Assembly: GCF_041154455.1 (NCBI RefSeq) | Contig: NZ_AP028665.1 | Coordinates: forward strand, 1 to 64,000 | DNA: 64,000 nt | Source of the DNA: Variovorax sp. V213 | GTDB lineage: Bacteria; Pseudomonadota; Gammaproteobacteria; Burkholderiales; Burkholderiaceae_C | Direction of reading: 5' to 3' | Shown: piece by piece, positions 26,938 to 35,588 of the stretch | How the letters are laid out: every line of letters starts with the position of its first letter | Numbering within the stretch: position 1 is the first letter of the stretch | Notes under the pieces: generated by a model | The model's database searches: none | What the model was told of the DNA's origin: nothing | Seen by the model: the letters and a program-made list of their open reading frames with translations, nothing else | Program-made: the position numbers and the translations under genes

Positions 26938-27135
26938 CGTGACCGACACCGCGTCCGACTCTTAGCTCATGCGAAGGCGCCAGGGTATGGATGGACGCGG
27001 TTTCCCAGTTGATGTGCTGCCGCTTGGACAAGTTTACCCCCAAGACACAATCGCTTTAACGAAGAAATCGAAGTCCTGATCAAAGATGGCATTGCGAACC
27101 TCTACTGGTTCAAGGGCGATCTGCACAAGGCATGG

Positions 27136-27951
27136 ATGCGATCTGGTGTACCCGACAACATCCGCAACGAGATTGTTCGCCTCAAGGATGAGGAAGGGCG
27201 CGAACTATCCAAACGTCGCCAGATGGATGGGCTTTATGAGCGCCTGCGCAGTGGAGACTACAACCGTCGCCTTGAAATTTCCCGCAACTTCGTCCGCATC
27301 CTTGTCGAGCAAGAGAGCTTTGCTCCGCAGAGTGAAAGACACAGGGTCGAAATCGCTGAACGCTGTTCGCTGAAACTGCGTGAACTTGTCCGGAAGCAGA
27401 CCCAAGAGAGCCAGAGACGAGAGACTCTTCGCCCCCATCCAGCAAAGCAAGTAGTCGAGTCCTACGATACTAAACGAGCTCGTCTGCAAGCGAAATTCGT
27501 TGAGGCTCACACGCTTGCTCCACAGCCCAAGGGCTACGCATTAGAGGCTATCGTCAACGAACTTCTGCAAGCGAGCGGCATTTCTGTTGAGGCACCGTTT
27601 CGCATTGAAGGAGAGCAACTTGATGGTGCGGTTAAGTTCGACGGTCACTACTACCTGCTGGAACTTAAATGGACCGCCGAGAAGACTGAGCCAAAGGGGA
27701 TTGGTCATTTCTTCTACAAGGTCGAAGGCAAGATGGGAGCAAGAGGAATTTTTCTCTCGATGAATGGGTTTACATCCGGATCCCTTGCGACTCTTCCAAA
27801 GGGAAAAGAGCTCAAGGTCATGTTGCTCGACGGCAATCACTTGGCGAATGTACTCTCAGATGTCTACACCTTCAGAGACCTTCTTGACCATGCGATCAGA
27901 CATGCAACACTGCGTGGTGAGATTTACTGCCCTCATTCGTTGCAAAAGTAG
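27136..27951 (+). CDS. Restriction-endonuclease-like (PD-(D/E)XK) protein with an abnormal 5' end
   Basis: The 271-residue product has a helical N-terminal half (LRSGDYNRRLEISRNFVRIL) and a C-terminal nuclease-like domain with RIEGEQLDGAVKFDGHYYLL then ELKWTAEKT, fitting the D...ExK core of Mrr-like restriction enzymes. It then has GARGIFLSMNGFTSGSL. Coding-like sequence continues in frame upstream (NRFNEEIEVLIKDGIANLYW, FKGDLHKAW) to about 27049, but no ATG, GTG or TTG occurs before an in-frame TGA at 27010. ATG 27136 is therefore probably internal and the true start has been lost. The gene is lower in GC than its neighbours, a sign of transfer. A strong terminator follows. Confidence 0.72.
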   Translation: MRSGVPDNIRNEIVRLKDEEGRELSKRRQMDGLYERLRSGDYNRRLEISRNFVRILVEQESFAPQSERHRVEIAERCSLKLRELVRKQTQESQRRETLRPHPAKQVVESYDTKRARLQAKFVEAHTLAPQPKGYALEAIVNELLQASGISVEAPFRIEGEQLDGAVKFDGHYYLLELKWTAEKTEPKGIGHFFYKVEGKMGARGIFLSMNGFTSGSLATLPKGKELKVMLLDGNHLANVLSDVYTFRDLLDHAIRHATLRGEIYCPHSLQK

Positions 27952-27971
27952 CGACGAACTGAGGTGAGCTA

Positions 27972-28010
27972 CGACAGCGGTCCGGCCTTGCGCTGGACCG
28001 CTGTCGTTTT
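27972..28010 (+). terminator. Rho-independent terminator after the nuclease-like gene
   Basis: CGACAGCGGTCC (27972-27983) pairs perfectly with GGACCGCTGTCG (27995-28006) around an 11-base loop and is followed by TTTT. It lies 21 bases after the stop codon at 27951. Confidence 0.85.
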
Positions 28011-28264
28011 AAGGTCCGAAGAGCTTCTTGACGTGTAGGCGCGCGGCTGCTCGACGTATGCATTGACGAAGACAAGAAAGTCCAGCGCCATGGCGCCGAA
28101 CGTCGCGGCCGACATCACGCCGCAACGACCCGCGCGCGTGGCCGGCTACAAGCGGCAGATTGATGAGACGCCGACGGCAGCGTCCACATGGACGTGCCGG
28201 TCGAGATTTCCGAAGGCACGCCCGGCGTGATGGTGGCCGACGACGGCACCGAGGTCTCGCTGCA

Positions 28265-28678
28265 GTGAGGGTGCTCCGCCCTCTTCTTCTGGCCGGCCTG
28301 CTGTCGCTGCCGGCGCTGGCCCAGGCCGCAGAGCCGCGCACGTGCCTGGTGGTCGGCGTCAGCGACGGCGACACCATCACCGCCCGCTGCGGCGCCGCGG
28401 GCAACTACGAGCAGATCAAGGTGCGCTTCAACGGCATCGACGCGCCCGAGAAGGGCCAGCCCTTCGGCCGGCGCGCGAAGGAGGCGCTGGCCAATCCATC
28501 GCTGTGGACTCTTGGCACACTGGCGTTCGCGCTAAAAACGACGGTACCGGATTTATTGCAAGGCAACACGCACGTCGTTGAGCCGTCCATGGGTGAGCAA
28601 AGCAGAAAGCGTCGAGTGAATCAAGCTTCTCACGAGCCGAAGCCTTCCGTCGGCAGCAGGCGCTCGCAGCTACGTTGA
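28265..28678 (+). pseudogene. Truncated thermonuclease (SNase-like) gene
   Basis: From GTG 28265 the product has a signal peptide (LRPLLLAGLLSLPALAQA) and the beginning of a staphylococcal-nuclease fold: VVGVSDGDTITARC, VRFNGIDAPEKGQPFGRRAK with the catalytic GDT and R-x-x-GIDAPE elements. After about 28505 the frame runs into unrelated sequence and lacks the remaining barrel and catalytic residues. Its start overlaps the stop of a 26-codon tail at 28188-28268 (MDVPVEISEGTPGVMVADDG), evidently the end of another truncated gene of the same former operon. A DNA-processing gene from a mobile element is likely. Confidence 0.7.
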
Positions 28679-29150
28679 CGGCTTCCTCGGTAGGCAACTT
28701 GGAGATCGAAGTTGGCCTTCTTCTCCAATATGACTGCCCACGGCGAAAACGCACCACGACGATAAGCACGTAATGTGGCGCAGTCACCCGTTCTGTTCGG
28801 CACGCCGAACGAAGAAGTCTCGCGATGTCATGGTGTGCCGGCGGGGGTGGCCCACCAGTTCAGGTTCGACCGATCGTTCGACGCTATTTCGATCTCTCCA
28901 GCGGTCCAGGCGCACCTGTCGGGGGTCGACCCGCAGACGGCAGATTCCGACCTAGGACCAGACATTCAGTACACGCTCCCAATTGCCCTGGCACGGCGTC
29001 GGCGCGATGGCGGCGACGTCGGACTCCGCTCCATCGCAAGTCGCTGCCCCCGCCGGGGACGGCGGCAACGCGATGCGGGTGCCGGTCACCTACTGATCTA
29101 CTTGTCTACCGGACCGAAAGCCGGCGCCCCCAGACGCCGGCCCCGTGTCA
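28679..29150. other. Stretch without recognised gene
   Basis: About 470 bases between the thermonuclease remnant and the SDR gene. One frame (28859-28990) reads FRFDRSFDAISISPAVQAHL then SGVDPQTADSDLGPDIQYTL, which looks coding-like but has no identifiable family. It may be a further remnant. No RNA gene or repeat was seen. Confidence 0.4.
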
Positions 29151-29897
29151 TCACCAGGGCTGGTTGGTCGGCAACACGAACAGCTCGGCCACATCGACGT
29201 GGGCAGGCGCCTGCAACGCGAACATCACCGTGTCGGCGATGTTGTCGCCGCTCAGGAACGACATCTGGTCGCGCAGCCCCTCCATCTGGCCACGATAGCC
29301 CTCGTCGGAGATGTGATTGAACAGCTCCGTATCGACCGCGCCCGGCTGAATGCTGGTCACGCGGATGTTGTGCTTCTTGCCGACTTCCAGGCGGAGGCCT
29401 TCGGTGAACGCCGAGACGGCGTGCTTCGTCGCGCAATAGACGGCCAGGCCGGCAAATACCTTGCGGCCGGCAATCGACGACGTATTGACGATGTGGCCGG
29501 AGCCCCGCTCGATCAGATGAGGCAGCGTTGCCGCCGTGCTGTTCATCAGGCCCTTGACGTTGACGTCCACCATGCGGTGCCATTCGTCGACCTTCAAGGC
29601 TTCGACATCCGAGATCGGCATGAGGCCAGCGTTGTTGAACACGATGTCCAGCCCGCCGTAGGCTTGCACCAGCTTTGCCACGCCCGCTTCCACCGCTGCG
29701 CGATCGACAACGTCCATCTCGATGGCGATGGCCTCGCCTCCACATTTTTTGATCTGGTCTACAAGCTTGCCGAGACGATCGACCCGGCGGGCGGCGAGCC
29801 CGACCTTTGCACCCGCTGCCGCCAGCTTGAGCGCGGTAGCGGCGCCAATGCCACTCGAAGCACCGGTGACCAAAGCGATTTTTCCATTGAGTTCCAT
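29151..29897 (-). CDS. Short-chain dehydrogenase/reductase (SDR), classical
   Basis: A 248-residue SDR starting at ATG 29897, preceded by AAGGAACTG. Motifs: cofactor loop VTGASSGIGAATALKLAAAG, LDIVFNNAGLMP, the catalytic Ser in HIVNTSSIAGRKVF and YxxxK in AVYCATKHAVSAF. The end has VFALQAPAHVDVAELFVLPT-type sequence seen in oxidoreductases annotated as NADP-dependent clavaldehyde- or serine-dehydrogenase-like. The basic residue ARRVDR after strand 2 suggests NADP preference. Substrate unknown. It lies downstream of, and in the same direction as, an AraC regulator gene 158 bases away. Confidence 0.92.
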   Translation of the reverse strand: MELNGKIALVTGASSGIGAATALKLAAAGAKVGLAARRVDRLGKLVDQIKKCGGEAIAIEMDVVDRAAVEAGVAKLVQAYGGLDIVFNNAGLMPISDVEALKVDEWHRMVDVNVKGLMNSTAATLPHLIERGSGHIVNTSSIAGRKVFAGLAVYCATKHAVSAFTEGLRLEVGKKHNIRVTSIQPGAVDTELFNHISDEGYRGQMEGLRDQMSFLSGDNIADTVMFALQAPAHVDVAELFVLPTNQPW

Positions 29898-30055
29898 GAC
29901 AGTTCCTTGCGGTAGATAGGTTGGAAAGCGCGGCGGCTGCAGACTGACGTTGTCTGTGCAGCTGCCACGGTTGTCATGGTGCCGAGCGGGGTCCGAATGG
30001 TCGCTCGTCGATTTGCTGTCGATATCGAAGATTTGCTGCAAACCCGAGGTGCCGG

Positions 30056-30961
30056 CTAGCGCCCGTTGCGGTAGTCGCTTGGGAGCGCACCAACCTCCTT
30101 GCGAAACACCTGCGCAAAGTGGCTGGGGCTCGCGTACCCGACTTCCAGGCCGATCTCCACGATGGGCGCTTCCGTCTCCCTCAGAAGACGCCGTGCACGC
30201 TCCATGCGCAGCCGCGTCAGGAATTGAGAGGGGGAGAAGCCAGTGCTCTTCTTGAAAGACCGCGAAAAATGAGCCTCGCTGAGCTGCACCACCTTTGCCA
30301 GGCGCTTGAGATCGAGTTCCTGGTCGATGCGCTCCTGCATTGCAGCGAGCACCCGGTGAATCTTGAAGGCCGGCAGTCCCCCGTGCGGGATTGCCGGATG
30401 CTGCGTGTCGCTTGCATAGGCTCTCACCAGATGAACGGCAAGGCTGCTCGCGAGGCCCTGCACAAGCATCGTGCTCGGCGCACGGCGCTCCAGCAGCTCG
30501 CGGCAAAGAATGCCCAGCTGGTTGGCGACGACCTCGTCTGCAGCGCCGGAAACCTCCCTGAGCGGGACGAGCGGGCTCGCGGGTCCAAGCACGTCGATAG
30601 CCGCCCTTCTCATCAGCGGAAGCCCCAGGTAGACGTGCATCACGCGGAACGGCTCGCTTGTCAGCGTGCGCCAGCGTAGCTCGCATGGACGCGGCGAGGT
30701 CTGCAGAAAAAACTCGCCTGCGCGCACCTCGTTGGCCATCCATTCGCCCTCAAGCTGCCGCTCTTCCACCCGCGCCGAACCGGAGACGACCCACACGATG
30801 AGCGGCTCCGGAACTGCCGGAATGAGCAAGCTGTCCTGGACCGGCCGCCTCGCAAAAATCTGGACCAGAAGGTCGCGCCACGGCCTGCCCTTGCTGGTTG
30901 CAATGAGGTCCCCGGGCACGCGCTCGTCGAGCGCTTCGGCTGTACTGAGTTGAAAGTCCAT
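30056..30961 (-). CDS. AraC-family transcriptional regulator
   Basis: A 301-residue regulator with an N-terminal cupin-like sensing domain and two C-terminal helix-turn-helix motifs: LKRLAKVVQLSEAHFSRSFK and IVEIGLEVGYASPSHFAQVF, ending RKEVGALPSDYRNGR. The C-terminal 95 residues are the DNA-binding half. It probably activates the SDR gene downstream (29151-29897) or the divergent SDR gene (31110). The effector is unknown. Confidence 0.92.
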   Translation of the reverse strand: MDFQLSTAEALDERVPGDLIATSKGRPWRDLLVQIFARRPVQDSLLIPAVPEPLIVWVVSGSARVEERQLEGEWMANEVRAGEFFLQTSPRPCELRWRTLTSEPFRVMHVYLGLPLMRRAAIDVLGPASPLVPLREVSGAADEVVANQLGILCRELLERRAPSTMLVQGLASSLAVHLVRAYASDTQHPAIPHGGLPAFKIHRVLAAMQERIDQELDLKRLAKVVQLSEAHFSRSFKKSTGFSPSQFLTRLRMERARRLLRETEAPIVEIGLEVGYASPSHFAQVFRKEVGALPSDYRNGR

Positions 30962-31109
30962 GGTTCAGCGTATCAATACTGGGAGGCTTTCCAGTCCGTC
31001 GGTTTGTGCAAATCCTCGCCAGAAACAGGCATGTGACCGAGGGCCTTGGTTCCTACGATCACTCCATGTTCAACCGGCGTGTGAATCACGCAGTAACTTG
31101 GAGAGTTAA

Positions 31110-31946
31110 ATGAGCAAAGTTTGGTTCATCACGGGTGCTGGCCGCGGTATTGGTGCACAAATCGCCAAGGCAGCCCTGGCGGCTGGCGACAAGGTCGTGG
31201 CCACTGGCCGGGACCCCGCCCAGCTTGAAAAACTTTACGGCGAATTCGGCAGCAGCGCCCTGTGCCTCCCGCTCGACGCCACGCGCGAGCAAGATGCCAT
31301 TGCCGCCGCCCAGCAGGCTGGCTCTCGATTCGGAAGCATCGACGTGCTCGTGAACAACGCAGGCTACGGCCAACTAGGCCTGTTCGAAGAAGTCTCCGGC
31401 GAGGACGTGGAGCGCCAATTCCAGACGAACGTCTTCGGCATGATGCACGTGACGCGTGCCGTGCTGCCGGTCATGCGCAAGCAGCGCCGGGGCCACATCC
31501 TGAACCTCGCATCAGTGGGGGGCTTCATGGGCTTCGACGGAGCGTCGATCTACTGTGCCGCCAAGTTTGCCGTGGAAGGCTTCTCCGAATCCCTCGCCCT
31601 CGAAGTTGCGCCCTTCGGCATCAAGGTGACCATCGTCGAGCCGGGATTCTTTCGTACCGACTTCCTGGACAAGAAGTCGGTCCAGTACGGTTCCCGCAAA
31701 ATTGCCGACTATGCGGAGTTCTCGAGCAACTCGCGTTCCGCCTACGAGAGCTACAACCACAAGCAGCCCGGCGACCCGGCAAGGCTCGGCCGCGCCATCG
31801 TTGAACTGTCCGAGATGCCGCAGCCTCCGCTGCACTTTGTTGCCGGCACCGACGCCGTCGACTTCGCAACGAAGACTTTCGAGCGCCGTCGCGCCGAGAT
31901 CGATAGCTACGCCGCGCTGTCGGTTACGACGGACGGGGACTTCTGA
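31110..31946 (+). CDS. Short-chain dehydrogenase/reductase (SDR)
   Basis: A 278-residue SDR with TGAGRGIGAQIAKAALAAGD, VATGRDPAQLEKL, IDVLVNNAGYGQLGLFEEVS, catalytic Ser in HILNLASVGGFMGF and SIYCAAKFAVEGFSESLA. The C-terminus VEPGFFRTDFLDKKS is typical of the oxidoreductases annotated near AraC regulators. An ACTTGGAGAG Shine-Dalgarno precedes ATG 31110. It is flanked by AraC genes on both sides, one divergent and one convergent, so local AraC control is likely. Confidence 0.92.
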   Translation: MSKVWFITGAGRGIGAQIAKAALAAGDKVVATGRDPAQLEKLYGEFGSSALCLPLDATREQDAIAAAQQAGSRFGSIDVLVNNAGYGQLGLFEEVSGEDVERQFQTNVFGMMHVTRAVLPVMRKQRRGHILNLASVGGFMGFDGASIYCAAKFAVEGFSESLALEVAPFGIKVTIVEPGFFRTDFLDKKSVQYGSRKIADYAEFSSNSRSAYESYNHKQPGDPARLGRAIVELSEMPQPPLHFVAGTDAVDFATKTFERRRAEIDSYAALSVTTDGDF

Positions 31947-31976
31947 CGTCGCGTGCCGGCGGCGCCTTCCCCGTTG

Positions 31977-32942
31977 CTAGGCGGCCATCATCTCGAAGCG
32001 GGACACATCCTTGGACGGAGGCACGCCGAACAGCCGGCTGTATTCGCGGCTGAACTGCGAGGCGCTCTCATAGCCCACCGAATAGCCCGCCTTCGAGACC
32101 TCGATGCCTTCGCTCAGCAGCAAGCGGCGGGCCTCCTGCAGGCGCAGTTGCTTCTGGTATTGCAGCGGGCTCATGGACGTGACGACCCGAAAGTGGTGGT
32201 GCAAGGAGGACGTGCTCATGCAGCATTCGCGTGCCAACTCGTCCAGCTTCAGGGGCTCCGCAAAGTTCGACTTGAGCCGGGAGACGGCTCGCATCACGCG
32301 GCTTGCATGGCTGTCGGCCCTCGCCACCTGGGCAAGCCGCTCGCCCTGCTCGCTGCGCAGAAGCCTGTAGACGAGCTCGCGAGTTGCCAGCGGCGCGAGG
32401 GCCGCCACATCTTCAGGCGAGTCCAGCAGCTGCATGAGCCTGATTGCGGCGTCCAGCATGCCGTTCGAAACATTGCTCAGGAAAAGGCCGCGATGCGTGG
32501 CCGTGCGCCGTGCCGACAGCGGCCCTAGCTGGAGAACCAGCTCGGAGATCTCCGCAGCATCCAGGTCCAGCCTGAAGCACAAATACGGCTCGCCGGGTTT
32601 TGCTTGAGTGACCTGCGCGCTGATGGGCAAGTCGGTCGAGAAGACCAGGAACCGCGAGGCGTCATAGCTATACACCTCATCCCTCAGCATGACCCGCTTT
32701 GCGCCCTGCGCAATGATGCAGACAGCCGGCTGGTGAAGGGCGTGGACCAGCTCGTCGCTGGGTGCAGAGAGCTTGATAGCCGACACGCGTGGAATCGATG
32801 TCGGGCAGATGCCCTCTCTCGGGGCGTGCCGCGCGACGAGCGAAGCCAACTCCCGAATCCGCGCAGCGTCAGGCGGCGAAAGATGGGGCACGGCGGAGGA
32901 ACCGGGGGCTGCGGCTGTGGAATTCAGGTTTAAAGAATCCAT
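31977..32942 (-). CDS. AraC-family transcriptional regulator with AraC_N domain
   Basis: A 321-residue regulator from ATG 32942 (MDSLNLNSTAAAPG). The N-terminal AraC_N domain includes SDELVHALHQPAVCIIAQGA then KRVMLRDEVYSYDASRFLVF. The C-terminal DNA-binding part has LKLDELARECCMSTSSLHHH, MSPLQYQKQLRLQEARRLLL and GYSVGYESASQFSREYSRLF. This family (like YqhC) commonly responds to aldehydes or electrophiles and controls adjacent oxidoreductases. It is convergent with the SDR gene at 31110. Confidence 0.92.
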   Translation of the reverse strand: MDSLNLNSTAAAPGSSAVPHLSPPDAARIRELASLVARHAPREGICPTSIPRVSAIKLSAPSDELVHALHQPAVCIIAQGAKRVMLRDEVYSYDASRFLVFSTDLPISAQVTQAKPGEPYLCFRLDLDAAEISELVLQLGPLSARRTATHRGLFLSNVSNGMLDAAIRLMQLLDSPEDVAALAPLATRELVYRLLRSEQGERLAQVARADSHASRVMRAVSRLKSNFAEPLKLDELARECCMSTSSLHHHFRVVTSMSPLQYQKQLRLQEARRLLLSEGIEVSKAGYSVGYESASQFSREYSRLFGVPPSKDVSRFEMMAA

Positions 32943-33018
32943 GCTGGGCGGTGCATCGGTCGATGTGAAGACCCGAAATCCTAACAACAGACCGGCCCGC
33001 CAGCCGCACGCCGACGTT

Positions 33019-33462
33019 TCAGCGAGCGGCGCCAAGCGCGACCGGAAGCTCGGCGCGCCGCTCATCCAGACTGTAGCGGCCGGCGCCGAAGGCAACCACC
33101 TGCAACAGGCCGCCGGCCATCGCGAGGTTCTTCAGGAAATGGAACAACTGGTTCTGGTCGCCCAGCGCGTTGTGGAAGATCACCGCAGAAACGACCGAGA
33201 ACAGCGCCAGTGCGGCAGCCACCCAGCGGGTGCGGTATCCCACCACCAGCAGCAGGGCGCCGCCGAGCTCCATGGCAAGCGCGCCGGCGTACGCCAGCTC
33301 CGGCAGCGGAATGCCTACCGATGCGATGTAGCCGATGGTGCCGCCAGGAGCCATGAGCTTGCCCACGCCGCTGATCAGGAAGATGGCGGCCATGAGCAGT
33401 CTCCCGATGATGGGCGCCAAGGAGGCTGACGAGAGGATGGAAGCGTTGTTTGTGGATTGCAT
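33019..33462 (-). CDS. DoxX-family membrane protein
   Basis: A 147-residue protein with four predicted membrane helices: IIGRLLMAAIFLISGVGKLM, LAYAGALAMELGGALLLVVG, RWVAAALALFSVVSAVIFH and LKNLAMAGGLLQVVAFGAG. The H-x-N/F-HFLKN segment is conserved in DoxX. The family is linked to quinone handling and redox stress. ATG 33462 follows TAGGAGTACC. Its promoter carries one of the four shared LysR-type elements (33579-33607), pointing to coordinated expression with the SDR cluster, pirin and wrbA. Confidence 0.88.
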   Translation of the reverse strand: MQSTNNASILSSASLAPIIGRLLMAAIFLISGVGKLMAPGGTIGYIASVGIPLPELAYAGALAMELGGALLLVVGYRTRWVAAALALFSVVSAVIFHNALGDQNQLFHFLKNLAMAGGLLQVVAFGAGRYSLDERRAELPVALGAAR

Positions 33463-33578
33463 GACGAGGTACTCCTATAAGTTCGAGACAGGGTGAAAAG
33501 AACGGTGAGGTACGCCGGGCAAGCCCGATGCGTTTCCGACCGCTGAGACGAACTTTAGGAATTTCTCGTGTAGCTGAG

Positions 33579-33607
33579 TAGCCTATATTTCTAGATGCAA
33601 TGCATCT
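33579..33607 (-). promoter_or_regulatory. Shared bipartite operator, doxX copy
   Basis: On the plus strand TAGCCTATA (33579-33587) is followed by a perfect palindrome AGATGCA-A-TGCATCT (33593-33607). The distance from the outer T of TAGCCTA to the palindrome centre is 21 bases. Read toward doxX, the palindrome is distal and TAGGCTA proximal, as expected for a LysR recognition site plus activation site. Confidence 0.75.
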
Positions 33608-33672
33608 GACTTACCGATAGCACGCCTCCGGGCTCATATTTATCCAAGAGGGCCAGCACATATCGTTCATGA

Positions 33673-33701
33673 CGATGCTTTCCATCGAAACAAATAGGCT
33701 A
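33673..33701 (+). promoter_or_regulatory. Shared bipartite operator, SDR-cluster copy
   Basis: CGATG-ctttc-CATCG (33673-33687) followed by TAGGCTA (33695-33701), with 21 bases from palindrome centre to the last A. It reads toward the SDR gene at 33773, 71 bases away. Same design and orientation as the doxX, pirin and wrbA copies. Confidence 0.75.
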
Positions 33702-33772
33702 TCGCAATCGATCACCCGTCCCTACTCTTCAGGTCATGCAGCAATGAGCTGCACAACACCAAGGAGTAGCAA

Positions 33773-34309
33773 ATGGAACTTAAGGACTTCGACAACAGGG
33801 TGGTGCTGGTCACCGGCGCAGGCTCCGGCATAGGCCGCGAGGCCGCCCGGGCGTTTGCCGGGCGCGGTGCAACCGTCGTAGCGGCGGACCTGAACCAAGG
33901 TGGACTGGCCGAAACCACGCGCCTGATCGCCGAACTCGGCGGGCGAGCGCTCGCCGTCACGGCGGACGTGGCGGCCCTGACCGGGCCAGGCGGCATGAGC
34001 GCGTATGCGGCATCGAAGCACGGCGTGCACGGGCTGACCCGCGTCGCCGCAATGGAAAACGCAGCCCACGGCCTTCGCATCAACGCGTTGGCACCTGGCT
34101 GGACCGAAACCCCCATGGTCGCTGCGGCGAGCGCACAGAGCCCCGGCTTCGCCCAGCTGGCCACCTCGGCCATTCCGGCGAAACGGGGTGCCCGGCCCTC
34201 CGAGATTGCAGCAGCTGCGGTATGGCTCGCCTCTGAAGCCTCTTCCTACGTCATGGGTCAGATGCTCGTCGTGGACGGCGGAATGACCATCGGCGGATTC
34301 GAACTCTGA
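33773..34309 (+). CDS. SDR-family protein with an internal in-frame deletion
   Basis: A 178-residue SDR, about 70 residues short of the usual 250. The cofactor motif is intact (VTGAGSGIGREAARAFAGRG, ADLNQGG), but after AVTADVAA the sequence jumps to LTGPGGMSAYAASKHGVHGL. The NNAG segment, helices and catalytic Ser stretch are missing while YAASK remains. The ending MLVVDGGMTIGGFEL is normal. The junction GTGGCGGCC could come from recombination between short repeats (DVAA and the usual SVAALTGPGG). It is likely catalytically dead but is still translated with a good AAGGAG site. First gene of the cluster to 36545. Confidence 0.82.
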   Translation: MELKDFDNRVVLVTGAGSGIGREAARAFAGRGATVVAADLNQGGLAETTRLIAELGGRALAVTADVAALTGPGGMSAYAASKHGVHGLTRVAAMENAAHGLRINALAPGWTETPMVAAASAQSPGFAQLATSAIPAKRGARPSEIAAAAVWLASEASSYVMGQMLVVDGGMTIGGFEL

Positions 34310-34331
34310 AACACATCACGAAGGAAACATC

Positions 34332-34766
34332 ATGACCAGCATCAACATCGATATCGGCGAAGCAGCAAAGGCCGTCATTCGTCGCAATACGGACGAAGTC
34401 CAAGGCCAAGGCAACTGGGCCTTGTTCAACGAGCTCTTTTCCGACGCGTTCCTGGACCACACCCCGCAACCGAACTGCACTCCGGACAAGGCCGGCGCGC
34501 TGGGCCTCTACAAGAAGCTTCGGGAAGCTTTTCCTGATTTCCACGCCGTCATCCATTGGCAGCGTGCGGACGGTGACGTGGTGACCACCTACAAGACGTA
34601 CCGCGGCACGCACCGTGGCGACTTTCTGGGGGTTGCTGCAACCGGCAAGGCCATTCATTTCGAAACCGTCGACGCCATGCGCGTGCAGGACGGAAAGATC
34701 ACCGAGCACTGGGGCGTTGCCAACCTGTACTCGGTCCTGCAACAGCTGAATGCACTGCCTCAGTAA
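34332..34766 (+). CDS. SnoaL-like ester cyclase / NTF2-fold protein
   Basis: A 144-residue single-domain protein: NELFSDAFLDHTPQPNCTPD, LREAFPDFHAVIHWQRADGD, KTYRGTHRGDFLGVAATGKA and WGVANLYSVLQQL. The F-P-D-F/H pattern and the late D-G-K-I-T-E-H-W motif are typical of the SnoaL/ester cyclase group. Members catalyse aldol-type cyclisations or hydrolysis, but many are uncharacterised. It follows the truncated SDR by 22 bases with an AAGGAAAC site. Confidence 0.87.
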   Translation: MTSINIDIGEAAKAVIRRNTDEVQGQGNWALFNELFSDAFLDHTPQPNCTPDKAGALGLYKKLREAFPDFHAVIHWQRADGDVVTTYKTYRGTHRGDFLGVAATGKAIHFETVDAMRVQDGKITEHWGVANLYSVLQQLNALPQ

Positions 34767-34777
34767 GGAGATTCAAC

Positions 34778-35551
34778 ATGAACACGAACATCCTGCAGAA
34801 CAAGGTCGTTGTGGTAACGGGTGCCGCAAGCGGCATCGGCCGCGCCATTGCAGTCAATGCCGCGAGGCATGGCGCCAAAGCGGTCATCGTCTCGGACATC
34901 AGTCGTGAACCGCGCGAAGGCGGCATACCGACCACCGACGAGATCAAAGCCCTGGGCGTTGCCACCGCTTTCGCCAAGGCCGACGTGAGCAAGAAGGAAG
35001 AAGTCGACGCACTGGTAGATGCATCGACTCCCTTTGGCGGAGTGGATGTGATGGTTGCCAATGCGGGCATCACCCTTCGCGCCGACGGTTTCGATGTTTC
35101 TTCGGATGACTTCCGCAAGCTGATGGCGGTCAACCTGGACGGCACGCTGTTCAGCGCCCAGGCCGCAGCCCGCCAGATGAAGGCCAATGGCAAGCAGGGA
35201 AGCATCGTCCTGATGGCCAGCATGGGCGGGTTGTCGGGGGCGGGCATCACGGTGGCGTATTCGACAAGCAAGGGCGGTGTCGTCCTGATGGCCAAATCGC
35301 TTGCCGATGCGCTCGGGCCCGATGGCATTCGCGTGAACGCCGTAGCTCCCGGAACCATCGACACCCATCTTCTGCGAACCAGCCCGGGCATTGCGGAGGC
35401 GGCCGAGGGCTTCCGCCAACGCACACCGCTCAAGCGGCTCGGACAGCCTTCGGAGATTGGCGATGCGGTGGCGTTCCTCGGCTCCGATCTTTCGAGCTAC
35501 ATCACTGGAACCGCCCTGCTGGTCGATGGAGGCCTGCTGGCCGTCATTTAA
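34778..35551 (+). CDS. Short-chain dehydrogenase/reductase (FabG-like)
   Basis: A 257-residue intact SDR: VVTGAASGIGRAIAVNAARH, VDVMVANAGITLRADGFDVS, SIVLMASMGGLSGAGITVAY with the Ser and Tyr of the active site, and SYITGTALLVDGGLLAVI at the end. AAGGAGATTC precedes ATG 34778. It sits in the cluster beginning with the truncated SDR, 11 bases after the SnoaL-like gene, so all are probably one transcript. Substrate unknown; a carbonyl or quinone reductant role fits the neighbours. Confidence 0.92.
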   Translation: MNTNILQNKVVVVTGAASGIGRAIAVNAARHGAKAVIVSDISREPREGGIPTTDEIKALGVATAFAKADVSKKEEVDALVDASTPFGGVDVMVANAGITLRADGFDVSSDDFRKLMAVNLDGTLFSAQAAARQMKANGKQGSIVLMASMGGLSGAGITVAYSTSKGGVVLMAKSLADALGPDGIRVNAVAPGTIDTHLLRTSPGIAEAAEGFRQRTPLKRLGQPSEIGDAVAFLGSDLSSYITGTALLVDGGLLAVI

Positions 35552-35588
35552 AAATTCAGCATCTTCTATTCAAACTCAGAGAACCATC

